This document shows, one piece after another, positions 13,140-21,591 of a stretch of DNA of 64,000 bases. The notes beneath the pieces were generated by a model. It had not been told where the DNA came from and did no database searches. It saw only the letters and a program-made list of their open reading frames with translations. The position numbers and the translations under genes were made by a program. This stretch comes from Bacteroidales bacterium (GTDB lineage: Bacteria; Bacteroidota; Bacteroidia; Bacteroidales; UBA932): NCBI GenBank assembly GCA_024691765.1, contig JAILNI010000006.1:62001-126000 (forward strand). Direction: 5' to 3'. Numbering within the stretch: the first letter of the stretch is position 1; each line of letters starts with the position of its first letter.

Positions 13140-14992
13140 CAATCTTTCAAAATTTTTTCCACGCTCTCCTCGTCGATCCCGCATTCCTTCCGCTGGGCCG
13201 CCTGGGTGGCGTGGCGGACGAACCCGTCCGGTATACCCAAGCCCTTGACAGACACATGGATATCGTGTGCGGCGAGATACTCTCCCACCGCTCCGAAGAG
13301 TCCTCCCTTGAGGGTGCCGTCTTCCATAGTAATAATATGCGTGTGCGTGCGCGCGATACGGTCCAGCAGTTCTTCGTCCAGGGGCTTGAGGAAACGGAAG
13401 TCGTAAACGCCCGCTTTTCCGGGGAACTTCGCGGCCGCTTCGAGGGCCCTGTTGACGCATGGCCCTATCGCCACGATTGCAACCTCACTGCCCTCCATGA
13501 GGGTTTCCGCCTTCCCGACAGGCAGTTCTTCGAGTGCTGCGTCCTTCCATGAAACGCCCTCCCCGCAACCTCTCGGGTAACGTATGATGAACGGACCGTC
13601 TTCGTGCCGCAGGGCCGTGTACATCAGCCGTACCAGTTCGGCCTCGTTCCTGGGCGCGCTGACGGTGATTCCCGGGATGGCCCTGTAGGCCGCCAGGTCG
13701 AAGGCCCCCTGGTGGGTGGCCCCGTCTTCACCGACGACTCCGGCGCGGTCGAAGCAGAACACTACCGGAAGCTTCTGCATGGCCGCATCGTGGATAATCT
13801 GGTCGTAAGCCCTCTGGGAGAAGGACGAATAGATGGCGCAGAAAGGCTTCATCCCTCCGGCGGCAAGTCCGGCGGCGAAGGTTACCGCGTGCTCTTCCTC
13901 TATGCCAACGTCGAAGAAACGAGCGGGGAACTTCTCGGCAAAGCAGGTCATTCCGCTTCCGGCCGACATCGCGGGGGTGATTCCCACAACCCTCTGATCC
14001 GCTTCGGCAAGGCGGCAGAGCGTCTCCCCGAACACGTCCTGATAACGGTCGGCGGGGCGGTTTCCCGCAATCCTTTCTCCGGTAGCGGGATTGAACTTCC
14101 CGGGCGCATGCCACGTTACAGGGTCGGCTTCGGCTGGAGCATAACCCTTGCCTTTGACGGTCTTGCAGTGAAGGACGCGCGGACCGTTAAGGCCTTTCAG
14201 GCGCTGCATGGCCACCACCACCTGCTCTATGTCGTTGCCGTCGATGGGGCCGAAGTAGCGAAGGCCCATGGATTCAAAGATGTCGCCGCCGCTCCTGCGC
14301 ACCAGGAAACTCTTGGCCGCACGGGTCCAGCGCTGAAGCAGGTTCCTGACGCTGCCGGTGCCCATGATGTTCCAAACCCTGTTCTTGAGGGCGTTGTATT
14401 TATGGGAAGTGGTGAGCCGGAGCAGGCTGCCGTGCACTCCTCCGTTGTCCTTTTCTATGGAGATGCCGTTGTCGTTGAGGATGATGAGGATGTCGGCCTT
14501 GCTGGCTGCGGCGTTGTTCAGGCCTTCATAGGCGAGACCTCCTGTGAGGGCGCCGTCTCCGATGAGGGCGACGACCTTTTCGTGCCTGCCCTGCAGGCGC
14601 GCCGCCTCGGCGAGACCGAGGGCCGCGGAGATGGAAGTGCTGGAATGGCCGGCGCCGAAGGCGTCGAAGGGGCTTTCGTCCCTTCGGGGGAAGCCGCTGA
14701 TGCCGCCTTCCGTGCGAAGGGTCCTGAAGGCTTCCCTCCGGCCTGTCAGTATCTTGTGGGCATATGCCTGGTGACCGACGTCGAACACTATCCTGTCTTC
14801 CGGGGAATCGAACACGTAGTGGTATCCGACGATGAGCTCCACCGCGCCCAGGCTGGCTCCGAGGTGGCCGGGAGTCACCGCGCAGCACTCCACCATGTAG
14901 GCCCTGAGTTCGTCGCAGAGCTTTTTCAGCTCTGCAATGCTCAGGCCCTTGATGTCCCTGGGTGAATCGATGCGGTCCAGCAGTTCGTACAT
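13121..14992 (-). CDS. dxs: 1-deoxy-D-xylulose-5-phosphate synthase
   Basis: First enzyme of the MEP isoprenoid pathway. It condenses pyruvate and glyceraldehyde-3-phosphate using thiamine diphosphate. I take the ATG at 14992 (623 residues); an upstream TTG at 15001 would add three residues. The ThDP-binding GDG...N motif (LIGDGALTGGLAYEGLNNA) lies around residues 145-165, followed by the transketolase-type central and C-terminal domains with RYPRG near residue 480. It is transcribed with or just after the upstream phosphatase gene, 30 nt away, and its 3' end overlaps the tRNA promoter. Confidence 0.97.
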   Translation of the reverse strand: MYELLDRIDSPRDIKGLSIAELKKLCDELRAYMVECCAVTPGHLGASLGAVELIVGYHYVFDSPEDRIVFDVGHQAYAHKILTGRREAFRTLRTEGGISGFPRRDESPFDAFGAGHSSTSISAALGLAEAARLQGRHEKVVALIGDGALTGGLAYEGLNNAAASKADILIILNDNGISIEKDNGGVHGSLLRLTTSHKYNALKNRVWNIMGTGSVRNLLQRWTRAAKSFLVRRSGGDIFESMGLRYFGPIDGNDIEQVVVAMQRLKGLNGPRVLHCKTVKGKGYAPAEADPVTWHAPGKFNPATGERIAGNRPADRYQDVFGETLCRLAEADQRVVGITPAMSAGSGMTCFAEKFPARFFDVGIEEEHAVTFAAGLAAGGMKPFCAIYSSFSQRAYDQIIHDAAMQKLPVVFCFDRAGVVGEDGATHQGAFDLAAYRAIPGITVSAPRNEAELVRLMYTALRHEDGPFIIRYPRGCGEGVSWKDAALEELPVGKAETLMEGSEVAIVAIGPCVNRALEAAAKFPGKAGVYDFRFLKPLDEELLDRIARTHTHIITMEDGTLKGGLFGAVGEYLAAHDIHVSVKGLGIPDGFVRHATQAAQRKECGIDEESVEKILKDCLQISE

Positions 14993-14998
14993 ATCATG

Positions 14999-15007
14999 CA
15001 AAAGTAC
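14999..15007 (-). promoter_or_regulatory. Possible -7 box upstream of dxs
   Basis: TACTTTTTG on the minus strand resembles TAnnTTTG with one extra T and ends 6 nt before the chosen ATG at 14992. If used, the transcript would be nearly leaderless. No matching -33 box is clear. Confidence 0.3.
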
Positions 15008-15022
15008 GAAAAATTTCCGGTA

Positions 15023-16123
15023 TCAGTTCGTTTCCGGCGCCTCGCTGCCTATCACTACCGGCTGCGCAACGTAGGGCGCTCCGCTGTCGGCCAGCACGGT
15101 AATGTCTCCCTCGCGACGCTGGTCCATAATCAGCCCGACGCGCATTTCCGGCCATTCGGTGAGCATGGCCACGTCCCCGTTGCTGTCTCCCGCGACAAGC
15201 ACGGGGGCTGCGCCTCCATGGAGTGGTGCCATATACTTCATTATGCAGGCCACCTTACCTTCCTTGAAGGGCTGTGGATAATCGTTGTCGTATTCCCAGA
15301 TGCCGTCCTTTTCGACGAGGCGCAGGGCGTACACCTGCTGCGGATCCAGGCCGAAACCGATTGTCGGATCGCACACCAGCAGCTCGACCAGCCATTCGGC
15401 CGAAGCGGAACAGACATAAGGCGTGATTCCTGCTTTGGCCAGGGCCTGGTAAAGCGACTTCATCCCTTTCGGAACGACGAGACCCTTCCCCGCGGTTCCG
15501 CGGTAACGGCCGTCGGCGGAAACCCATTCCTCGGTCCAGACCCGACCCTTCGAAAGCCAGTAAGAAAGACTTTGCCGGCCAAGTTCTTTGAGTTCTTCAT
15601 CCGGGTAGCCGATGGCAAAAGACGGCTCCCATAGGCAGAGCTCACCGTATGAATAATACTCCCCGAGCGCCTCGTAGAAAGCAAGGAACTTAGCCCTCCA
15701 GTCGAGGTACTGAGGCATACGGTGGATTTCTTCCAGGGAGAGTCCGCCTTCCTGCATGGCCTTGAGGGCGCGGTAGTCCTCTGCCAGCAGGGCTCCGAAT
15801 TCCTTCGCGCTCATGCCCAGTTCGGAAATGAAGATATCGGGATTTCCCAGCCCTGCGGTGAAACAGTGGTCGGGGGCGGCGGCAAAACACAGATTCTCAA
15901 CAAGGTATATGGTGAGGGTATGGGAGATGTCGTGGATGACCGAGGTGTTGTCGCAGTCGAAGACGGCGTAGCCGCCACGCAGCGACCTGTCTTTCAGCAG
16001 GCCGGTCAGAGCCTCGTAAACATCCGGATCCCAGTCTTCTCTGTCAATGGTAGCGGCCGGGCTGCAGGAAACGACGAATGCAAGCAATGCTGCCGCCGCC
16101 GCGAGGAAGAATCTGTTTTTCAT
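15023..16123 (-). CDS. HAD-family phosphatase lipoprotein
   Basis: Predicted surface or periplasmic lipoprotein hydrolase. Residues 1-20 form a lipoprotein signal (hydrophobic run ending VVSC, Cys20). HAD motif I is FDCDNT with the nucleophile Asp56 and acid/base Asp58; motif IV is GDSNGD (Asp313, Asp317). The long cap between them fits the PF12710-like group of phosphoserine- or phosphorylcholine-phosphatase relatives, so a small phosphomonoester is the probable substrate, but which one cannot be said. The 366 residues are complete. It is divergently placed from the MFS transporter gene, with overlapping promoters in the 60-nt gap. Confidence 0.8.
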   Translation of the reverse strand: MKNRFFLAAAAALLAFVVSCSPAATIDREDWDPDVYEALTGLLKDRSLRGGYAVFDCDNTSVIHDISHTLTIYLVENLCFAAAPDHCFTAGLGNPDIFISELGMSAKEFGALLAEDYRALKAMQEGGLSLEEIHRMPQYLDWRAKFLAFYEALGEYYSYGELCLWEPSFAIGYPDEELKELGRQSLSYWLSKGRVWTEEWVSADGRYRGTAGKGLVVPKGMKSLYQALAKAGITPYVCSASAEWLVELLVCDPTIGFGLDPQQVYALRLVEKDGIWEYDNDYPQPFKEGKVACIMKYMAPLHGGAAPVLVAGDSNGDVAMLTEWPEMRVGLIMDQRREGDITVLADSGAPYVAQPVVIGSEAPETN

Positions 16124-16124
16124 A

Positions 16125-16155
16125 TTTCAAATATACGCCAAAATACTTATCTTCG
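16125..16155 (+). promoter_or_regulatory. Promoter of the tandem MFS genes
   Basis: TTTC (16125-16128), 19 nt, TATCTTCG (16148-16155): each box has one mismatch to the TTTG/TAnnTTTG consensus at ideal spacing. The start of the first MFS gene lies 28 nt further on. Confidence 0.5.
16128..16135 (-). promoter_or_regulatory. -7 box of the HAD lipoprotein gene
   Basis: TATATTTG on the minus strand is a perfect TAnnTTTG. It ends only 5 nt before the ATG at 16123, implying a leaderless or near-leaderless mRNA. No good -33 box is visible, and the site overlaps the divergent MFS promoter. Confidence 0.4.
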
Positions 16156-16183
16156 CAATTCGGAAACAACAAAACGAAACGAT

Positions 16184-17632
16184 ATGGCAGAAAAGATTAA
16201 AAAACTGATGAACGACTACCCGGCCGCAAGGTGGGTCGCGCTCATCCTCATCGCGCTGATGATGTTTTTCGGCTACATGTTCGTGGACGTGATGAGTCCG
16301 CTGCAGAGCCTCGTTGAGCAGCAGAGGGGCTGGACCCCGCACGTGTTCGGCACCTACGCGGCTGCGGAATACATCCTGAACGTATGCGGCTTCCTCATCA
16401 TCGCGGGTATCATTCTCGACAAGATGGGAATACGCTTCACCGGCATACTTGCAGCAAGCATGATGTTCGTGGGGGCATCCATCAAGTTCATAGGCATCTC
16501 GGAGTGGTTCCAGGACACGGCGTTCAACGCCTGGCTCGGCAGTTGGTGGACGGCCCTTCCCGGCAGCGCGAAGATGGCAAGCCTTGGCTTTATGATCTTC
16601 GGCTGCGGCTGTGAAATGGCGGGAACCACGGTGTCCAAGAGCATAGCGAAGTGGTTCAAGGGCAAGGAGATGGCCCTGGCCATGGGTATCGAGATGGCAA
16701 TTGCCCGTGTAGGCGTGTTCGCCATATTCAGCATCAGCCCCGCCATCGCCGCCAAGTTTGGCGGAGTGGCCGCCCCGGTTGGCTTCTGCACCGTGCTGCT
16801 GCTCATCGGCGTGATCAACTTCATCGCCTTCAGCGTGATGGACGTGAAGTTCGACAAGCAGCTCATCGAAGCTGGCAAGCTCAAGGCAAAGGAAGAGCGC
16901 AGCTCCGACGAGGAGTTCCATCTGAAGGACCTCGGCGGCGTCTTCGGCTCCCGCAGCTTCTGGACGGTCGCCATACTCTGCGTGCTGTACTACAGCGCCA
17001 TCTTCCCCTTCCAGAGGTACGGAGCCAACATGCTCCAGTGCAACATAGGCGACCTCAGCCCCCAGCAGGCGGCAAACATCTTCCGCTGGTTCCCCATAGG
17101 CGCGGCCATTATCACCCCGTTCCTCGGGGCCTTCCTTGACCACAAGGGCAAAGGGGCCACGATGCTCATCTGGGGCGCCGTGCTGCTCATCGTCTGCCAT
17201 CTGGTATTCGCATTCGCGCTGCCCGCCACCCATAGCAAGGTGCTGGCTTACGGCACTATCGTGCTCCTTGGCATAAGCTTCGCCCTGGTTCCCGCGGCCC
17301 TCTGGCCTTCGGTTCCGAAGATTATCGACGAAAAGATACTCGGCTCGGCCTACAACCTCATCTTCTGGGTGCAGAACATAGGCCTGTGCTTCGTGCCTCT
17401 TCTCATCGGTTCGGTGCTGGAATCTTCCAATGCCTATAACCCCTACGTGCTCAGCGCCAAGTGGAACGATCTGGACTTCATACCTTACAACTACACCGTT
17501 CCGCTCATCATCTTCGCCTGCTTCGGCGTGGCCGCGCTGCTTGTGGCCGTGTACCTGAAGACCCTCGATGCCAGGAAGCATCTCGGTCTTGAGGAGCCGA
17601 ACATCAAGGAAGAAGAGGGGTCTGATAAATAG
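16184..17632 (+). CDS. Major facilitator superfamily transporter
   Basis: A 482-residue, twelve-helix-type MFS permease of the inner membrane. I chose the ATG at 16184 because the protein then begins with a short basic cytoplasmic tail before helix 1 (about 18-37). Helices are clear throughout, with a charged central loop (about 225-255) between the two halves. The loop 2-3 motif (LDKMG) and the second-half motif (WPSVPK) mark it as MFS. It resembles MFSD1/oxalate-formate-antiporter-like members, so substrate is unknown. The neighbour 1 nt downstream is a paralogue, suggesting a tandem duplication or a paired transporter. Confidence 0.85.
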   Translation: MAEKIKKLMNDYPAARWVALILIALMMFFGYMFVDVMSPLQSLVEQQRGWTPHVFGTYAAAEYILNVCGFLIIAGIILDKMGIRFTGILAASMMFVGASIKFIGISEWFQDTAFNAWLGSWWTALPGSAKMASLGFMIFGCGCEMAGTTVSKSIAKWFKGKEMALAMGIEMAIARVGVFAIFSISPAIAAKFGGVAAPVGFCTVLLLIGVINFIAFSVMDVKFDKQLIEAGKLKAKEERSSDEEFHLKDLGGVFGSRSFWTVAILCVLYYSAIFPFQRYGANMLQCNIGDLSPQQAANIFRWFPIGAAIITPFLGAFLDHKGKGATMLIWGAVLLIVCHLVFAFALPATHSKVLAYGTIVLLGISFALVPAALWPSVPKIIDEKILGSAYNLIFWVQNIGLCFVPLLIGSVLESSNAYNPYVLSAKWNDLDFIPYNYTVPLIIFACFGVAALLVAVYLKTLDARKHLGLEEPNIKEEEGSDK

Positions 17633-17633
17633 T

Positions 17634-19178
17634 ATGAACGGCAGGTTCAGAATCAACGGCAGCGCCGCGGCATGGATAGCCCTGGCGCTGCTTGTCGTTC
17701 CCATGTTCGGGTCGTACTTCTTCGACGACATGTTCAGTACGGTTTCGAACATTTTCAACGACCCTTCAGCCCTGCAGCTGGGCTGGGGGCAGGACGAGTA
17801 CGGCAAGTACACTTCGGGCTATTCGATACTGTGCATCTTCGGCGGGCTGGTGCTGTGCGGCATGCTGCTCGACCGCTGGGGCGTACGGATTACCGGTTCG
17901 ATTTTCGTCGGACTCATGGTGGCCGGCGCCGGCATGGTTACCTGGGCGCTGGTTTCGGGCCTTCCGCCTGCACAGTCGCTTAGCGTGGCGTGGGCCGGCT
18001 GCATGGTGTTCGGGCTGGGTTCCGAGATAGCCGGCGTGGCGGTGACGCGCAGCATAGCCAAGTGGTTCAAGGGGCGCAACATGGCGTTCGCAATGGGCCT
18101 CCAGCTCGCGATAGCCCGCCTCGGAACGGCTACGGCCTTCCTGCTGTCGCCGGTCCTGATACAGCAGAAGGCTGCAGCGGTTGCTTCGGGTGCCGATGTT
18201 GTCGCTGCTGCTGCGAGCGGCGTCGCATCGGCGGCCCCGGCCGTCTACACCCTGGCCGAAACCGCCCGCCCGGCTTTTTTCGGCCTCGCCCTGCTGCTTA
18301 TCGGCGCCATCTTCTGGGCTGTGTTCGTCGCCATGGACGCCCGCTTCGACCGCGCGCGGCATGGCACACTTTTCGGGGGAGCACCCACTTCCGGGGAGAC
18401 CACTGGGAAGGGTGGCACACCTCTCGGGGACAGTACCTCCCAGCAAGTTGCCGACCAGTCAACTTCCGACAACGAACAGTTCAGGTTCAGGGATGTGTTG
18501 AAAGTTCTGGGCAACCCGAACTGGTGGCTGCTGGCGCTGCTGTGCGTGTTCTTCTACAGCAGTATCGTCGCGTTCAAAAAGTTCACGGGCGCCATACTGG
18601 TTCCGCGCTTCGGCGTCTCTTCCGGAGTGGCGGGTTTCATGGCCACCATACTGCCTTTCTCCACAGTGGTGTTCGCCCCGCTCTTCGGCCTGATGGTCGA
18701 CCGCCGAGGCCACGGCACCCGCTGGATGGTTTTCGGCGCCGTACTGGCCCTGGCCGCTCACATGGTCCTGGCTTTCGCTCCCTCGGGTTCGCCGTTCTGG
18801 GGATATGCCGCCATGGTGTTGCTCGGCTTCAGCTATTCGCTTGTGCCGGCCGCCCTGTGGCCCAGCGTTCCCAAGGTCATCCCCGACAAGATGCTCGGAA
18901 CGGCATTCGCTCTCATCTACTGGGTGCAGAATCTCGGTCTCTGGGCTTTCAAGCGTTTCGCCGGAAGGATACTGGAGGCGACGCACGGCTCGGTGAGCGC
19001 CGCCGACGCTGCCGCAGCTCTTGAGTTTGCCACCGCTGGCCAGCTCGGCAACACTCCAATCTTTAACGTCGAACTGATGTTCCTCGCTGTGTGTGTGGCG
19101 GCACTTGTGCTTGCAGCCCTCTTCGCAGCATCTTCCCGCCGCCACCCTGAACTCGCCCTCGACAAGGCGAATAAATAG
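17634..19178 (+). CDS. Major facilitator superfamily transporter, paralogue
   Basis: A 514-residue MFS permease related to its upstream neighbour: it shares an SIAKWFKG motif after the fourth helix and a LVPAALWPSVPK motif in the second half. The ATG at 17634 is 1 nt after the previous stop, with a purine-rich GAAGAAGAGGGG upstream as ribosome site. It differs by two low-complexity additions: an Ala-rich stretch near residues 180-205, and a Gly/Ser/Thr-rich insertion in the central cytoplasmic loop (about 243-270) made of two imperfect direct repeats. Substrate unknown. Confidence 0.85.
   Translation: MNGRFRINGSAAAWIALALLVVPMFGSYFFDDMFSTVSNIFNDPSALQLGWGQDEYGKYTSGYSILCIFGGLVLCGMLLDRWGVRITGSIFVGLMVAGAGMVTWALVSGLPPAQSLSVAWAGCMVFGLGSEIAGVAVTRSIAKWFKGRNMAFAMGLQLAIARLGTATAFLLSPVLIQQKAAAVASGADVVAAAASGVASAAPAVYTLAETARPAFFGLALLLIGAIFWAVFVAMDARFDRARHGTLFGGAPTSGETTGKGGTPLGDSTSQQVADQSTSDNEQFRFRDVLKVLGNPNWWLLALLCVFFYSSIVAFKKFTGAILVPRFGVSSGVAGFMATILPFSTVVFAPLFGLMVDRRGHGTRWMVFGAVLALAAHMVLAFAPSGSPFWGYAAMVLLGFSYSLVPAALWPSVPKVIPDKMLGTAFALIYWVQNLGLWAFKRFAGRILEATHGSVSAADAAAALEFATAGQLGNTPIFNVELMFLAVCVAALVLAALFAASSRRHPELALDKANK
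18362..18437 (+). repeat. Imperfect in-frame direct repeats in the MFS central loop
   Basis: Two copies beginning TGGCACAC and followed by TCGGGG lie at 18362-18385 and 18413-18437, 51 nt (17 codons) apart. They encode GTLFGGAPTS and GTPLGDSTSQ in a loop absent from the adjacent paralogue. The composition suggests capture of an intergenic-type repeat without loss of frame. Confidence 0.5.
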
Positions 19179-19183
19179 AACGG

Positions 19184-19333
19184 TTTTCCGAAAGGTTTGC
19201 AACGAAATCGGGCTTATACGTCACAGAAGGCCGATTCTCTTGCAAAGACCATGGCTTTTTGCCTGGGAGTTTGCAAGACAAACTGCCACAGGAGTTACTG
19301 AGAGGCCGAAATGCTTGCAAAGCTTTCGGAAAA
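19184..19333 (+). repeat. TTTGCAA four-box element, copy A
   Basis: A 150-bp non-coding element between the second MFS gene and ssb. Termini are inverted repeats, TTTTCCGAAAGGTTTGCAA (19184-19202) and the complement of TTTTCCGAAAGCTTTGCAA (19315-19333). TTGCAA cores lie at 19197, 19240, 19271 and 19315 (spacing 43, 31, 44), flanked so that TTTGCAA alternates orientation forward, reverse, forward, reverse. The spacer between boxes 1 and 2 holds an AATCGG/CCGATT stem. A second copy with identical box spacing lies at 35811-35961. It ends 29 nt before the ssb -33 box. Confidence 0.75.
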
Positions 19334-19361
19334 AACCTGTGGAAACTATGCGTTTTACCTA

Positions 19362-19391
19362 TTGCTTTGTCTGAGCAATTGTTTATATTTG
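19362..19391 (+). promoter_or_regulatory. ssb promoter
   Basis: TTG (19362-19364), a 19-nt spacer and a perfect -7 box TATATTTG (19384-19391). Transcription would begin near 19397, leaving about a 16-nt leader before the ATG at 19413. Confidence 0.7.
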
Positions 19392-19412
19392 CCGAACTAA
19401 ATATTTACTGTT

Positions 19413-19976
19413 ATGAGTTTGAACAAAGTCATGTTAATCGGTAACGTTGGCAGAGATCCCGAAGTACGTTACCTTGATGGAAACGGCGCGAACGGCGCCG
19501 GCACTAAAGTCGCAACATTCACACTCGCCACCTCCGAGCGCTACAGGGACCGCAACGGAGAACTCCGCGAAAACACGGAGTGGCACAATATCGTTGCCTG
19601 GAGGCAGTCGGCCGACGTCGCCGAAAAGTTTGTCCGCAAAGGCACGCAGCTTTACATCGAAGGACGCCTCCGCACCCGTTCGTTCACCGGCCAGGACGGC
19701 GTGAAGAAGTACACCACCGAAATCACTGTCGACAATCTCCAGCTTCTCGGGAAGCGTGACGGCGCTCCGGAAGACGGCGAAGCATACGGCGCTCCCGCAG
19801 GCCAGAACTATGGCGGCCAGCAGAGTGGCTACAACCGCGGCGCCGGCTACGGCCAGGGCGGTTACAACGCCGGAGCAAGCGCCGGCTACAGCCAGCCCGC
19901 CGCTCCCGCTGCAGCTCCCCAGCCAGAGGCTCCCGTGGCGGACAACCCGGCGGAGAGTGACGACCTCCCGTTCTAG
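19413..19976 (+). CDS. ssb: Single-stranded DNA-binding protein
   Basis: Binds and protects ssDNA in replication, repair and recombination. The 187-residue product has the OB fold (residues 1-115, MSLNKVMLIGNVGRDPEV and EWHNIVAWRQSADVAEKF), a Gly/Tyr/Gln-rich disordered linker (about 120-175), and the acidic tip DDLPF that recruits partner proteins. It has its own promoter and is followed by a strong bidirectional terminator, so it is monocistronic. Confidence 0.98.
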   Translation: MSLNKVMLIGNVGRDPEVRYLDGNGANGAGTKVATFTLATSERYRDRNGELRENTEWHNIVAWRQSADVAEKFVRKGTQLYIEGRLRTRSFTGQDGVKKYTTEITVDNLQLLGKRDGAPEDGEAYGAPAGQNYGGQQSGYNRGAGYGQGGYNAGASAGYSQPAAPAAAPQPEAPVADNPAESDDLPF

Positions 19977-19990
19977 CAGCGTGAAGACAT

Positions 19991-20024
19991 AAAAAAAGCC
20001 TCGGCCGAAGCCGAGGCTTTTTTT
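19991..20024. terminator. Bidirectional terminator between ssb and nagB
   Basis: A perfect 9-bp stem AGCCTCGGC/GCCGAGGCT with CGAA loop, preceded by seven A and followed by seven T. It serves both the plus-strand ssb gene and the convergent minus-strand nagB gene. Confidence 0.92.
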
Positions 20025-20036
20025 GTCAGATAATCT

Positions 20037-20837
20037 TTACTTCACTTTATTCTCGGCCGCTTCCACCGCCTTGAAGTAGTTGTAGCTGTTCACCTTGAGT
20101 TCGCCTGCAGCGTCGTCGTCCACGACGATGATGCCGTCTGGATGGTTCTGCAGTGCGCTTACGGTAACCATGTGGGTCATCGGACCCTCTATGCTCTGCT
20201 GTATGGCGCGGGCTTTCTTGGGTCCGGTGGCGAGCACTATCACCTCGGCGGCGCTGAGCACGGTGGCCACGCCTACGGAAAGGGCCTGCTTCGGAACCTT
20301 GTTCATGTCGTTATCGAAGAAGCGGCTGTTCACGCGGAGGGTGTCCTCAGTGAGGGTAACCACGCGAGTGCGGCTCTGCAGGCTGCTGAAGGGCTCGTTG
20401 AACGCGATGTGCCCGTCTTCGCCTATTCCTCCGAAGAAGAGGTCGAATCCGCCGGCGGCTACGATGGCCTTCTCATAGGCCGCGCACTCTGCATCGAGAT
20501 CGGCGGCAAGGCCGTTGAGGATGTGGATGTTCTCCTTGGGCTCGTCGATATGGTCGAAGAGGTAGCGGAACATGAAGGAGTGATAGCTTTCGGGATGCTC
20601 CACGGGGAGTCCCACGTATTCGTCCATGTTGAAGGAAACGACGTTCTTGAAAGAGAGTTCGCCCGCCTTCACCATGCGTATCAGTTCGGCGTAGGTTTCG
20701 ATGGGGGTTGACCCGGTGCAGAGACCGAGTACGAAGGGCTTGTTGCTGACTGCAGCCTTGGCCTTGATGGCGGCTGCGATGCGGTGAGCCACCCACAGGG
20801 AGGCTTCGTGCGCATTTTTACGAATAATAACTTTCAT
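20037..20837 (-). CDS. nagB: Glucosamine-6-phosphate deaminase
   Basis: Converts glucosamine-6-phosphate to fructose-6-phosphate and ammonia, linking amino-sugar catabolism to glycolysis. The 266-residue product has the family core: GLCTGSTP near residue 40, the catalytic NMDEYVGL segment around residues 70-78, and GGIGEDGHIAFNEP with the catalytic His around residues 136-149. It is the last gene of a recJ-aroE-nagB run with gaps of 12-13 nt and ends at the shared terminator. Confidence 0.97.
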   Translation of the reverse strand: MKVIIRKNAHEASLWVAHRIAAAIKAKAAVSNKPFVLGLCTGSTPIETYAELIRMVKAGELSFKNVVSFNMDEYVGLPVEHPESYHSFMFRYLFDHIDEPKENIHILNGLAADLDAECAAYEKAIVAAGGFDLFFGGIGEDGHIAFNEPFSSLQSRTRVVTLTEDTLRVNSRFFDNDMNKVPKQALSVGVATVLSAAEVIVLATGPKKARAIQQSIEGPMTHMVTVSALQNHPDGIIVVDDDAAGELKVNSYNYFKAVEAAENKVK

Positions 20838-20849
20838 ATCTGTAATGAT

Positions 20850-21578
20850 TTAAAGCTTCGGTTTCTCTCCGGTCATGAGCGCATATCCGGAGCGTGCCTG
20901 CTCCAGCAGCCAGCGCCGGCCGGAAATATATCTGGGAGCCGCACCTTCCAGGCAGGGGGTGCGGTAGTTGGCTTCGAGTATCGCGGGAACGGACAGGGCC
21001 CCGAGTTCCGGAACCGCTACCGGCAGGGTATAGACAAGTATGTCGGCGACGGCGCACAGCATCGGCAGTTCTTCCAGAGGACGGGTCCTGGCCGTAGCCT
21101 TGCCGGCGCTGTCAGGAATCTCCCGTCGGCTGCGGTTGCACACCGTTACGTCCATCCCGAGCGAACGGGCGGCTGCGGCAGCGGCCTTCCCGGCACCTCC
21201 GAATCCCGCCACGACGGCAACGTCGCCCTTGCCGAAACCTTCGGAAGAAAGGATATCCCTGACGGCAGCGACATCGGAGTTGCAGCCCGCCAGCCGGACC
21301 CTTTCGCCCCCGGTCTTCACCACGATGTTCACAGCACCCGTCGCGGCGGCATCTTCCGAAACGCTCCCGCCTTCGGAGAGTACCCTCGCATATGCCTCCT
21401 CCTTGAAGGGAGCGGTGACGTTGACCGCCCTGTACCCGGAAACGAAACGCTCCCATGCCTCGTCGAAGGAAGGAGTCTCGATGAGGTCGTAGGGCCAGCG
21501 GCCGCCGTAGGCTTGCAGGAACAGCGCCGGGCTCCCTGAGCCGGTGAGGGGATTTCCTATTAAGCCGAAGCGTATCAT
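20850..21578 (-). CDS. aroE: Shikimate dehydrogenase
   Basis: Reduces 3-dehydroshikimate to shikimate with NADPH for aromatic amino acid synthesis. The product is short (242 residues) but complete. The substrate loop is GNPLTGSGSP, where most relatives have GNPIxHSxSP, so the His-Ser pair is replaced by Gly-Ser. The catalytic Lys59 is in NVTAPFK, and the nucleotide-binding motif is GFGGAGKAA followed by NRS. It sits 13 nt after recJ. Confidence 0.93.
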   Translation of the reverse strand: MIRFGLIGNPLTGSGSPALFLQAYGGRWPYDLIETPSFDEAWERFVSGYRAVNVTAPFKEEAYARVLSEGGSVSEDAAATGAVNIVVKTGGERVRLAGCNSDVAAVRDILSSEGFGKGDVAVVAGFGGAGKAAAAAARSLGMDVTVCNRSRREIPDSAGKATARTRPLEELPMLCAVADILVYTLPVAVPELGALSVPAILEANYRTPCLEGAAPRYISGRRWLLEQARSGYALMTGEKPKL

Positions 21579-21591
21579 TGCAGGGGACTGC

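Noticed and set aside
16127..17812. A 561-codon minus-strand frame opposite the MFS genes, and a 705-codon one at 38874-40991 opposite the Bat genes
   Set aside because: His/Ala/Glu-rich antisense reading of membrane-protein genes; the plus strand holds complete, recognisable families.
19063..19444. Short frames running over the four-box element A (also 35714-35989 over element B)
   Set aside because: They cover the repeat itself and coding similarity between copies is not kept in frame, so the conserved feature is the DNA boxes rather than a peptide.
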